The notes beneath the pieces are model-generated. The model searched no databases. It was not told the DNA's origin and worked only from the letters and a program-made list of their open reading frames with translations. Both the position numbers and the translations under genes were made by a program. Positions 6,797 to 12,380 of a DNA stretch of 12,380 nucleotides are shown here, piece after piece (the stretch's first letter is position 1; each line of letters starts with the position of its first letter). The stretch comes from an uncultured Clostridia bacterium (GTDB taxonomy: Bacteria > Bacillota_A > Clostridia > Oscillospirales > Oscillospiraceae), in NCBI GenBank assembly GCA_946408145.1, contig CAMJQX010000025.1:1-12380 (forward strand), written 5' to 3'.

Positions 6797-6815
6797 TTAA
6801 GATTCCTTAAATCTT
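6796..6815. promoter_or_regulatory. Candidate response-regulator site: tandem CTTAA direct repeat, 10-bp period
   Basis: CTTAAGATTC (6796-6805) is followed at once by CTTAAATCTT (6806-6815). This is a direct repeat with one helical turn between half-sites, the arrangement bound by OmpR/PhoB-family dimers. It abuts the -35 of the lipoprotein promoter and lies about 45-65 bp upstream of the expected start of the regulator transcript. Binding by the neighbouring regulator is inferred. Confidence 0.5.
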
Positions 6816-6826
6816 TGCGCGGCGGT

Positions 6827-6854
6827 TTGTTTTGGCAGACAAATGTGGTACAAT
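6827..6854 (+). promoter_or_regulatory. Candidate promoter of the two-component genes (extended -10)
   Basis: TACAAT at 6849-6854 is a five-of-six -10 hexamer preceded by TGG (6846-6848), which gives an extended -10. A weak -35, TTGTTT, lies at 6827-6832 with a 16-bp spacer. The leader would be about 25 nt and contain the GGAGG of the regulator gene. TTGGCA at 6832-6837 is only 11 bp away and so is not the -35. Confidence 0.6.
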
Positions 6855-6873
6855 GGCGCCAGAAAGCAAAGAT

Positions 6874-6878
6874 GGAGG
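6874..6878 (+). promoter_or_regulatory. Shine-Dalgarno that fixes the response regulator start
   Basis: GGAGG lies seven bases before the ATG at 6886. It excludes the longer in-frame reading from 6832, whose first 18 codons would overlap the -35 and -10 and have no ribosome site. Confidence 0.85.
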
Positions 6879-6885
6879 TCATTTT

Positions 6886-7575
6886 ATGGCTGCTTTATCC
6901 CGCATCCTCATCGTGGACGACGATCCGGATATCCGGAACGTGCTGTCCCTTCTGTTAAAAGACAACTATTTCGTGGCGGAGGCCGCCGACGGGGCCGAGG
7001 CCGTGAGCTATATCCGGGCCAATCCCGACACCGATCTGGTGGTGCTGGACGTGATGATGCCCGGCATGGACGGGTTGGAGACCTGCGAGAAGCTGCGCGC
7101 GTTCTCCAACGCGCCGGTGCTGTTCCTGACGGCGAAATCCGCCGAGCGGGACCGCGTGGCCGCCTACCAGAGCGGCGGGGACGATTTCCTGTCCAAGCCC
7201 TTCTCCCAGGCGGAGCTGCTGGCAAAGATCGGCTCGCTGCTGCGCCGTTATCAGCAGTACCGCGGCAAGCCCGCCTCCGTGCTCTCGATCGAGGGGCTGG
7301 AGATCGATCTCGCCTCCCACAGCGTCAAGGCCAACGGGAAACCCGTCACGCTGACCGATACCGAATACGCCATCCTGGAGTATCTTGTGAAAAACCGGGG
7401 CAAGGTAGTCACCGCCGCGGAGCTCTACGAGGCCGTGTGGGAGGAAAAGTTCCTCTCCGGCTCGGGCAACACGGTGATGGTGCACGTGCTGAACGTGCGC
7501 CGCAAGATCGAGGAGAACCCGTCCAAGCCCAAGATCCTCCGCACCGTCTGGGGAAGGGGATACCAAATTGACTAA
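6886..7575 (+). CDS. Two-component response regulator, OmpR/PhoB family
   Basis: This 229-residue cytoplasmic transcription factor has a receiver domain (about 5-118) and a winged-helix DNA-binding domain (about 128-229). The acidic pocket is VDDD at 10-13, the phosphoacceptor is Asp55 in VVLDVMMPGMDG, the conserved Thr is Thr82 in LFLTAKS, and the conserved Lys is Lys104 in SKPF. The output domain has LTDTEYAILEYLVKN, ELYEAVW, VMVHVLNVRRKIE and the C-terminal TVWGRGYQID, all typical of OmpR proteins. The histidine kinase follows with an 8-nt overlap. The lipoprotein gene upstream is divergent, and a tandem repeat suited to this family lies in the shared promoter region, so it probably regulates that gene and perhaps itself. 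All phosphorylation residues are intact. The stimulus is unknown. Confidence 0.96.
   Translation: MAALSRILIVDDDPDIRNVLSLLLKDNYFVAEAADGAEAVSYIRANPDTDLVVLDVMMPGMDGLETCEKLRAFSNAPVLFLTAKSAERDRVAAYQSGGDDFLSKPFSQAELLAKIGSLLRRYQQYRGKPASVLSIEGLEIDLASHSVKANGKPVTLTDTEYAILEYLVKNRGKVVTAAELYEAVWEEKFLSGSGNTVMVHVLNVRRKIEENPSKPKILRTVWGRGYQID
7554..7570 (+). promoter_or_regulatory. Ribosome binding site and TTG start of the histidine kinase
   Basis: AAGGGG (7554-7559) lies eight bases before TTG at 7568. The next in-frame ATG (7610) would begin within the first membrane segment and remove the positively charged cytoplasmic start TKRFR. TTG is therefore the likely start, and it is nested in the end of the regulator gene. 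Confidence 0.75.
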
Positions 7576-8872
7576 GCGTTTTCGCCTGCCCCAGTCGCTG
7601 GACGCGAAGATGCTGTACATGCTGCTGCTGAGCCTGGTCTGCGCCCTGCTCGTCTTTGCGGCGGCCTACGGCGCGGCGAGCCTCGCCCTGGAGCGGCTCT
7701 ACATGAGCCCCGACGCGATCGCCTCGCGTCAGGCGGAATACTATACGGAATTCGCGGGCTACGTCAGCGGCAATGAGGTCTCCGGCCGCGACAGCGCGGC
7801 GGTCGCCCGCTGGAACAGCCGCGAGGAATATGTGAGCGTGAGCGTGTACAGCCCGGAGGAACTGGGGCTCGACCCGCGCGCGGCGCAGAGCCGCGGCGCG
7901 CGGCCGCAGTATTCGCCGATCTATGGCAAGCTCTACCCGATGCAGTTTGCCGACGGGCAGTTTTTCGTCGGCATCGAGGACAACACCAGCGTCCGGGAGG
8001 ACAACCTCAACCGCATCATCGCGATCCTGCTCGGAAGCCTGGCCTTCGTGGCCGTCATGTTCTCCTACATCCGGCACCTGACCAACCGCATCATCCGCCT
8101 GTCACGCGAGGCCGGGGCTATCGGCGGCGGCGATCTCGAGGCGCCGATCAACACCGCGGGCGTGGACGAGCTGAGCATGCTCGCCTCCGAGATGGATCAC
8201 ATGCGCGACGCGGTGATCGAGCGCATGTCCGGCGAGCGCCGGGCCTGGGAGGCAAACTCCGAGCTCATCACCGCCATCTCCCACGACATCCGCACCCCCA
8301 TGACCAGCCTGCTCGGCTACCTGGAGCTGCTCAACGAGAGCGGCGACGCGGAGCGCAGCGCGCAGTTTGCCCGCTCTGCCTACGACAAGGCGCTGGAGCT
8401 GAAGGACCTGACGGATGAGCTGTTCAAGTACTTCCTCGTTTTCGGCCGCGCCGAGCTGCAGATGGACCGCGAGCGCTACGACGCGCGGCTGCTTCTCGAG
8501 CAGCTGCTGGGCGAGGCCGAGTTTGACCTGACGGACGCGGGCTTTGCCGTGCGGCGCATCGAATTTACGGGCGAGTGCGAGATCGAGGTCGACCCGCTCT
8601 ATCTCAAGCGCGTGCTCGACAACCTGGTCTCCAACGCCAAGAAATACGCAGATCGTAACGAGCCGCTGATGATCGTGTCGGAGCTCGCGGACGGGGAGCT
8701 CTCGGTCACGATGTCGAACACCGTCGGGAAGTCCGCGCCGCGCGTGGAGAGCACCAAGATCGGCCTGCGCACCTGTGAAAAGATCATGCAGGGCATGAAC
8801 GGCCGCTTTGAGACCAGGCGGGACGGGGAGCACTTCGCCGCCGAGTTCGTGCTGCCGGCGATCGAGGGATAA
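7568..8872 (+). CDS. Membrane sensor histidine kinase
   Basis: This 434-residue kinase is the partner of the preceding regulator. A first membrane helix lies at about 15-36, an extracytoplasmic region of about 110 residues follows (37-148) with no recognised domain, and a second helix spans about 149-171. A HAMP-like linker comes next, and then the HisKA block ISHDIRTPMTSLLGYLELL with phospho-acceptor His239. The ATPase domain has an N-box LDNLVSNAKKYAD with Asn352 and Asn356. The usual DxGxG G1 box is not visible; MSNTVGK (382-388) occupies that region. The G2-like segment is STKIGLRTCEKIM from Ser395. Kinases with this ESTKIGLxTCEKI pattern appear to be a Firmicutes subtype and may well be active. 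Start is TTG, overlapping the regulator by 8 nt, so translation is probably coupled. Confidence 0.93.
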   Translation: MTKRFRLPQSLDAKMLYMLLLSLVCALLVFAAAYGAASLALERLYMSPDAIASRQAEYYTEFAGYVSGNEVSGRDSAAVARWNSREEYVSVSVYSPEELGLDPRAAQSRGARPQYSPIYGKLYPMQFADGQFFVGIEDNTSVREDNLNRIIAILLGSLAFVAVMFSYIRHLTNRIIRLSREAGAIGGGDLEAPINTAGVDELSMLASEMDHMRDAVIERMSGERRAWEANSELITAISHDIRTPMTSLLGYLELLNESGDAERSAQFARSAYDKALELKDLTDELFKYFLVFGRAELQMDRERYDARLLLEQLLGEAEFDLTDAGFAVRRIEFTGECEIEVDPLYLKRVLDNLVSNAKKYADRNEPLMIVSELADGELSVTMSNTVGKSAPRVESTKIGLRTCEKIMQGMNGRFETRRDGEHFAAEFVLPAIEG

Positions 8873-8890
8873 AGAACATATCGTTTTGTT

Positions 8891-8927
8891 CGGATTATGG
8901 AGCATGCCTGGCATGCTCCATAATCCG
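8891..8927. repeat. Perfect 18-bp inverted repeat with one-base centre
   Basis: CGGATTATGGAGCATGCC (8891-8908), a single T, and its exact reverse complement (8910-8927) form a 37-bp palindrome. As RNA this would be a 17-bp stem with a three-base loop. It starts 18 nt after the kinase stop and ends 12 bp before the -35 of the next promoter. Neither side has a T-run suitable for an intrinsic terminator, so a terminator, an operator for a dimeric repressor, or a repeat all remain possible. Confidence 0.9.
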
Positions 8928-8939
8928 TCTGCGGGAGTA

Positions 8940-8968
8940 TTGACCGCAATAAGAATTGATGATAAAAT
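8940..8968 (+). promoter_or_regulatory. Sigma-A-type promoter for the methyltransferase-ecf genes
   Basis: TTGACC (8940-8945) and TAAAAT (8963-8968), each five of six to consensus, are separated by exactly 17 bp in a locally A/T-rich stretch. Transcription would start near 8975, giving a leader of about 32 nt. This is the strongest promoter match in the window, and no further promoter was seen between here and ecfT. Confidence 0.8.
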
Positions 8969-9006
8969 ACCATGGTTATATTATGGAATAGGTATGGGCT
9001 GCTGCT

Positions 9007-9867
9007 ATGTGGATCGCCGATCAATGGAAAGATTTTGAAGTGCTCGACTGCTCCCGCGGGGAGAAGCTGGAGCGCTGGGGGGACTTTTATCTCGTCCGCC
9101 CCGACCCGCAGGCCATCTGGGACACGCCGCGGCGCAATCCCCACTGGAACGACCGGGACGCGCGCTATCGCCGCAGCGAGAGCGGCGGCGGCAGCTGGGA
9201 CAAGGGAAGCCTGCCTGCCGAGTGGAGCGTGCGCTACAAGGAGCTGACTTTCCGCGTCAAGCCCATGAACTTCAAGCACACCGGCCTCTTCCCCGAGCAG
9301 GCCGCCAACTGGGACTGGGCCATGGCGAAGATCCGCGCGGCCGGGCGGCCGATCAGCGTGCTCAATCTTTTTGCCTACACCGGCGGCGCGACCGTCGCCT
9401 GCGCGAAGGCCGGCGCCTCCGTCTGCCATGTGGACGCGGCGAAGGGCATGGTCGCCTGGGGCAAGGAAAACGCCGCGGCCTCCGGGCTTGCCGAGGCGCC
9501 GATCCGCTGGATCGTGGACGACTGCGCCAAGTTCGTCGAGCGGGAGATCCGCCGCGGGCACCGCTACGACGCGATCATCATGGATCCGCCCTCCTACGGG
9601 CGCGGCCCCGGCGGCGAGGTCTGGAAGCTGGAACAGAATCTCTGGCCCTTCGTCTCACTGTGTGCGGGCGTACTGTCCGACGAGCCGCTCTTCGTGCTCG
9701 TCAACTCCTACACCACGGGCCTGTCCCCCTCGGTGCTCAGCTATGTGAGCGAGAGCATCTTCACCAAAAAGTTCGGCGGCCGCTCCGACAGTCAGGAGCT
9801 GGCCCTGCCCGTGAGCGACAGCGGCCTGTACCTGCCCTGCGGGGCCTCTTGCCGTTGGGAAAGATAA
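9007..9867 (+). CDS. Class I SAM-dependent methyltransferase, RlmI/COG1092-like
   Basis: This 286-residue cytoplasmic enzyme has a SAM-binding Rossmann fold. Motif I is LNLFAYTGGATVACAKAGA from Leu119, the acidic ribose-binding residue is in HVDAAKG, and the catalytic-region motif is DPPSYGRG with Asp193. The last resembles the DPP(S/T) motif of the RlmI/RlmK family of 23S rRNA methyltransferases. An N-terminal PUA domain is not obvious; residues 1-90 are Trp- and Arg-rich with a PHWNDRDARYRRSESGG stretch. The target is probably RNA, but it cannot be named. The start is constrained by an in-frame TAG at 8989-8991. ATG 9007 has only a weak, distant Shine-Dalgarno (TAGG at 8989-8992). It is followed two bases later by ecfA1, so the genes are co-transcribed. 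Confidence 0.87.
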   Translation: MWIADQWKDFEVLDCSRGEKLERWGDFYLVRPDPQAIWDTPRRNPHWNDRDARYRRSESGGGSWDKGSLPAEWSVRYKELTFRVKPMNFKHTGLFPEQAANWDWAMAKIRAAGRPISVLNLFAYTGGATVACAKAGASVCHVDAAKGMVAWGKENAAASGLAEAPIRWIVDDCAKFVEREIRRGHRYDAIIMDPPSYGRGPGGEVWKLEQNLWPFVSLCAGVLSDEPLFVLVNSYTTGLSPSVLSYVSESIFTKKFGGRSDSQELALPVSDSGLYLPCGASCRWER

Positions 9868-9869
9868 CC

Positions 9870-10694
9870 ATGAGTATCATTCGATTCGAAAACGTGCATT
9901 ACACATACCCCGACGCGAGCAAGGAGAGCCTCTGCGGCGTCGACCTTGCGATCGAGGAGGGGAGCTTCGTGGCCGTGCTGGGGCACAACGGCTCCGGCAA
10001 GTCGACGCTCGCCAAGCACATGAACGCCATCCTCCTTCCCACCGAGGGCCGCGTGCTGGTTGACGGGATCGACACCGCCGATGAAAAGCAGCTCCTTCAG
10101 GTGCGCCGCAAGGTGGGCATGGTCTTCCAGAACCCGGACAACCAGATCGTCGCGAACGTCGTGGAGGAGGACGTGGCCTTCGCGCCCGAAAACCTCGGCG
10201 TTGCGCCCGCGGAGATCCGCGAGCGGGTCGATAATGCGCTCAGGACCGTCGGGATGTACGAGTTCCGGCAGCACGCGCCGCACCTGCTCTCCGGCGGGCA
10301 GAAGCAGCGCGTCGCCATCGCGGGCGTCATCGCCATGCAGCCGCGCATCATCGTCCTCGACGAGCCGACCGCCATGCTCGACCCGCAGGGCCGGCAGGAG
10401 GTCATCTCCACGGTGACGCGTCTGTGCCGCGAGCGGGGCATGACCGTGGTGCTCATCACCCACCACATGGAGGAGTGCATCGGCGCGGACAGGCTCATCG
10501 TCATGTCCTACGGCAAAATCGCCGCCGACGGCACGCCGGGGGAGGTCTTCTCCCGGGTGGAGCTGATGGAGCGCGAGGGCCTGGACGTGCCCGAGACCAC
10601 GCGGCTGTGCTGGGATCTGAACCGGGCGGGGCTGAAGCTGCCGCTCGACAGCCTGGACGCCGGGAGCTGCGCCGGGATCATAGTCAACGCATAA
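9870..10694 (+). CDS. ecfA1: Energy-coupling factor transporter ATPase EcfA1 (CbiO-type)
   Basis: This 274-residue ABC ATPase is one of two that power an ECF importer for vitamins, cobalt/nickel or similar micronutrients. Walker A is GHNGSGKST (38-46) with Lys44. The Q-loop is VFQNPDNQIV, the signature is LSGGQKQR from Leu140, Walker B is IIVLDEPTAMLD with Asp164 and catalytic Glu165, and the H-loop is ITHHMEE with His198. The DNQIV sequence after the Q-loop is typical of EcfA1 as opposed to EcfA2. The ATG has GGGAAAG about six bases upstream. An open frame runs upstream in phase to 9222 but lies over the methyltransferase, so it is not part of this gene. All catalytic residues are present. 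The partners ecfA2 and ecfT follow. Confidence 0.96.
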   Translation: MSIIRFENVHYTYPDASKESLCGVDLAIEEGSFVAVLGHNGSGKSTLAKHMNAILLPTEGRVLVDGIDTADEKQLLQVRRKVGMVFQNPDNQIVANVVEEDVAFAPENLGVAPAEIRERVDNALRTVGMYEFRQHAPHLLSGGQKQRVAIAGVIAMQPRIIVLDEPTAMLDPQGRQEVISTVTRLCRERGMTVVLITHHMEECIGADRLIVMSYGKIAADGTPGEVFSRVELMEREGLDVPETTRLCWDLNRAGLKLPLDSLDAGSCAGIIVNA

Positions 10695-10745
10695 TACCCA
10701 GCCTTCACCACGGCAAGTGGGAGGGACCGGAAGGAATAAACGCCT

Positions 10746-11606
10746 ATGTCTGTCATCACCGTGGAGGAGCTGCGCCACACCTACAGCGCGGGGACTCCGT
10801 TTGAAAAAACCGCCATAGAGGATATCAGCCTCGAGATCCCGCAGGGCCAGTTCGTGGGCATCCTCGGCCACACGGGCTCGGGGAAGTCCACCTTCATCCA
10901 GCATCTCAACGCCCTGCTGCAGCCGACGAGCGGGCGGGTCCTGCTCGACGGGGAGGATATCAACCGGGACAAGAAGAGCCGCCACGACGTGAAGTGGAAG
11001 GTCGGCCTCGTGTTCCAGTACCCCGAGTACCAGCTCTTCGAGGAGACCGTCTTTGCCGATATCGCCTTCGGACCGAAGAACATGGGCCTGAGCAAAGAGG
11101 AGATCGACGAGCGCGTGCGCGAGGCCGCGGGCTTCGTGGGCGTGGACGAGAAGCTCTTCGAGCGCTCCCCGCTGGAGCTGTCCGGCGGGCAGAAGCGCCG
11201 CGTCGCGATCGCGGGCGTGATCGCCATGCGCCCGGGCGTGCTGATCCTCGACGAGCCCACCGCCGGCCTCGACCCCTCGGGCAGCCGGAAGATCATGGAC
11301 AACATCCGCCGCTACCGCGAGCAGAGCGGCGCGACCGTCATCATCGTCAGCCACAATATGGACGACGCGGCCCGGCTCACCGAGCGCCTGATCGTCTTCG
11401 ACCACGGGCACATCGCCATGGACGGCACGCCGGAGGAGGTCTTCTCCCGCCCGCAGGAACTGATCGACATCGGCCTCAACGTGCCGCAGGCCACGGCGCT
11501 CGCCATGGCCCTGCGCGAGCGGGGCATGGAGCTGCCCGGCGCGATCTTCACCCACGAGCAGCTGCTGGCTGCCGTGAAGCTGGCAAAGGGGGTGGCCGCA
11601 TGCTGA
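10746..11606 (+). CDS. ecfA2: Energy-coupling factor transporter ATPase EcfA2 (CbiO-type)
   Basis: This 286-residue ABC ATPase should form a heterodimer with EcfA1 on the inner face of the membrane. Walker A is GHTGSGKST (41-49) with Lys47, the Q-loop VFQYPEYQLFEETV is the EcfA2 form, the signature is LSGGQKRR from Leu145, Walker B is LILDEPTAGLD with Asp169 and Glu170, and the H-loop is VSHNMDD with His203. The C-terminal extension after residue 225 (DGTPEEVFSRPQELIDIGL onward) is usual for the family. The ATG is preceded by GGAAGGAA at 10729-10736. The 51-bp gap after ecfA1 contains nothing else recognisable. The stop lies inside ecfT, with a 7-nt overlap. All motifs are intact. Confidence 0.96.
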   Translation: MSVITVEELRHTYSAGTPFEKTAIEDISLEIPQGQFVGILGHTGSGKSTFIQHLNALLQPTSGRVLLDGEDINRDKKSRHDVKWKVGLVFQYPEYQLFEETVFADIAFGPKNMGLSKEEIDERVREAAGFVGVDEKLFERSPLELSGGQKRRVAIAGVIAMRPGVLILDEPTAGLDPSGSRKIMDNIRRYREQSGATVIIVSHNMDDAARLTERLIVFDHGHIAMDGTPEEVFSRPQELIDIGLNVPQATALAMALRERGMELPGAIFTHEQLLAAVKLAKGVAAC

Positions 11607-12380
11607 AGGACATCACCCTGGGCCAGTACTTCCCCGGCGATACCGTCGCGCACCGGCTCGACCCGCGCACCAAGCTCATCCTCGTGCTGCTGTACATCGT
11701 CGCCCTGTTTCAGGCGAGCGGCTGGGTCGGCTACGCGCTCGTGCTGCTGACGACGCTCGTGTGCATGGCCGTGTCGCACATCAGCCCGAAGAACATCTTC
11801 AAGGGCCTCAAGCCCATGCTCTTCATCATCGCCCTCACGGCGCTGCTGAACATCTTCTACACCACGGGCACGCCCATCCGCCCCGGCTGGATCGTCACCT
11901 GGGAGGGCATAGAGCGCGCGGTGAAGATGATGCTGCGCATCACGCTGCTGATCGCGGGCACCTTCCTGCTGACCTACACCACCAGCCCCATGGCTCTTAC
12001 GGACGGGCTGGAGCTGCTGCTCAACCCCCTCAAGAAGCTGCACGTGCCGGTGCATGAGATGACGATCATGATGTCCATGGCGCTGCGCTTCATCCCCACG
12101 CTCATCGAGGAGACGGACAAGATCATGTCCGCCCAGAAGGCCCGCGGCGCGGACTTCGAAAACGGCAATCTTCTCCAGCGCGCCCGCGCGCTGCTGCCGA
12201 TCCTGGTGCCGCTGTTCGTGTCGGCCTTCCGCCGCGCGGACGAGCTGGCGGTGGCCATGGAGAGCCGCTGCTACCACGGCGGCGAGGGCCGCACCCGCAT
12301 GAAGCAGCTGAAAATGGAGACGCGCGACTGGGCCGCCCTCGCGCTGGGCGTGCTGCTGCTGGCGGCCGTGATCGTGCTCA
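11600..12380 (+). CDS. ecfT: Energy-coupling factor transporter transmembrane protein EcfT (3' end outside window)
   Basis: The 260 visible codons are open to the window end. EcfT is the membrane scaffold that links the EcfA1/EcfA2 ATPases to exchangeable substrate-binding S components. It begins MLKDITLGQYFPGDTVAHRL, and LDPRTK is the family N-terminal motif. Hydrophobic helices follow at about 26-58, 73-88 and 112-127. The first coupling motif is QKARGADF with Ala181-Arg182-Gly183. The second is MESRCYHGGEGRTRM, with Arg223; the usual Ala-Arg-Gly is Ser-Arg-Cys here. Another membrane helix begins at the window end. AAAGGGGG at 11586-11592 serves as Shine-Dalgarno, and the ATG overlaps the end of ecfA2 by 7 nt. 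No S component is in the window, which suits a shared (group II) module. Confidence 0.94.
   Translation, partial: MLKDITLGQYFPGDTVAHRLDPRTKLILVLLYIVALFQASGWVGYALVLLTTLVCMAVSHISPKNIFKGLKPMLFIIALTALLNIFYTTGTPIRPGWIVTWEGIERAVKMMLRITLLIAGTFLLTYTTSPMALTDGLELLLNPLKKLHVPVHEMTIMMSMALRFIPTLIEETDKIMSAQKARGADFENGNLLQRARALLPILVPLFVSAFRRADELAVAMESRCYHGGEGRTRMKQLKMETRDWAALALGVLLLAAVIVL

Noticed and set aside
4242..6800. An 852-codon open frame on the + strand, longer than the lipoprotein gene it faces
   Set aside because: It covers the lipoprotein gene antisense, is dominated by Val, Ala, Gly, Leu, Asp and His without any motif, and extends through that gene's promoter. It is the usual mirror of a GC-rich gene. 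The minus-strand reading has a signal peptide, lipobox and recognisable domains.
6832..6885. 18-codon N-terminal extension of the response regulator
   Set aside because: It overlaps the promoter and lacks a ribosome site, while GGAGG precedes the ATG at 6886.
8873..9038. Short open frame starting inside the kinase gene and crossing the palindrome
   Set aside because: It has no ribosome site, overlaps the kinase and the methyltransferase start, and consists partly of the palindrome.
9222..9869. In-frame N-terminal extension of ecfA1 back to 9222
   Set aside because: It lies wholly within the methyltransferase gene, its sequence is Arg-rich and without motifs, and ATG 9870 has a ribosome site and fits the family's usual start.
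9792..11555. A 587-codon open frame on the - strand across ecfA1 and ecfA2
   Set aside because: The composition is His-, Arg-, Asp- and Val-rich with no motif. The + strand shows complete ABC ATPase motifs in two separate genes with ribosome sites.

Overview
The window looks like a chromosomal segment of a GC-rich member of the Clostridia, most likely in or near the Oscillospiraceae. This rests on the Firmicutes-type gene order frr-uppS-(...)-dxr-rseP, Shine-Dalgarno sequences of AGGAGG type, an ecfA1-ecfA2-ecfT module, a large lipoprotein solute-binding protein, and G/C-rich hairpin repeats between genes. The assignment is inferred from gene content and style, not from a database match. Coding density is high and no gap exceeds about 205 bases. 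No tRNA, rRNA, CRISPR array, insertion sequence or prophage gene was seen.

Region 1 (1-4154, + strand) is an isoprenoid and envelope housekeeping cluster: the 3' end of frr (ribosome recycling factor), uppS (undecaprenyl diphosphate synthase), an AlkD-like DNA alkylation repair gene, dxr (MEP pathway) and rseP (site-2 protease). cdsA, which commonly lies between uppS and dxr, is absent, and the AlkD-like gene occupies its place. The three intergenic gaps from uppS to rseP carry repeat-like sequence. These include four tandem 7-bp units, and a two-hairpin element present twice, each copy 16-18 nt before a start codon. A hairpin at 4191-4237 ends the cluster and can serve both strands.

Region 2 (4269-8872) appears to be a sensing or uptake module. 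A minus-strand gene encodes an 803-residue lipoprotein with an N-terminal propeller-like half and a C-terminal ABC-type solute-binding half. It is transcribed divergently from an OmpR-family response regulator and its membrane histidine kinase, which overlap by 8 nt with a TTG start. The 205-bp divergent region has a candidate extended -10 promoter in each direction and a tandem CTTAA repeat with 10-bp period. That repeat sits directly upstream of the lipoprotein -35, where an OmpR-type activator could bind. No permease gene is present.

Region 3 (8873-12380, + strand) begins with a perfect 18-bp inverted repeat and a good sigma-A-type promoter. It continues with a SAM-dependent methyltransferase, ecfA1, ecfA2 and ecfT; ecfT is cut by the window end. 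The three ecf genes give two ATPases and the transmembrane coupling subunit of an energy-coupling-factor vitamin/micronutrient importer. Its substrate-binding S component must be encoded elsewhere.

The best candidate for something little described is the divergent lipoprotein/two-component module, followed by the repeat elements placed just before start codons. The rest is ordinary housekeeping content.
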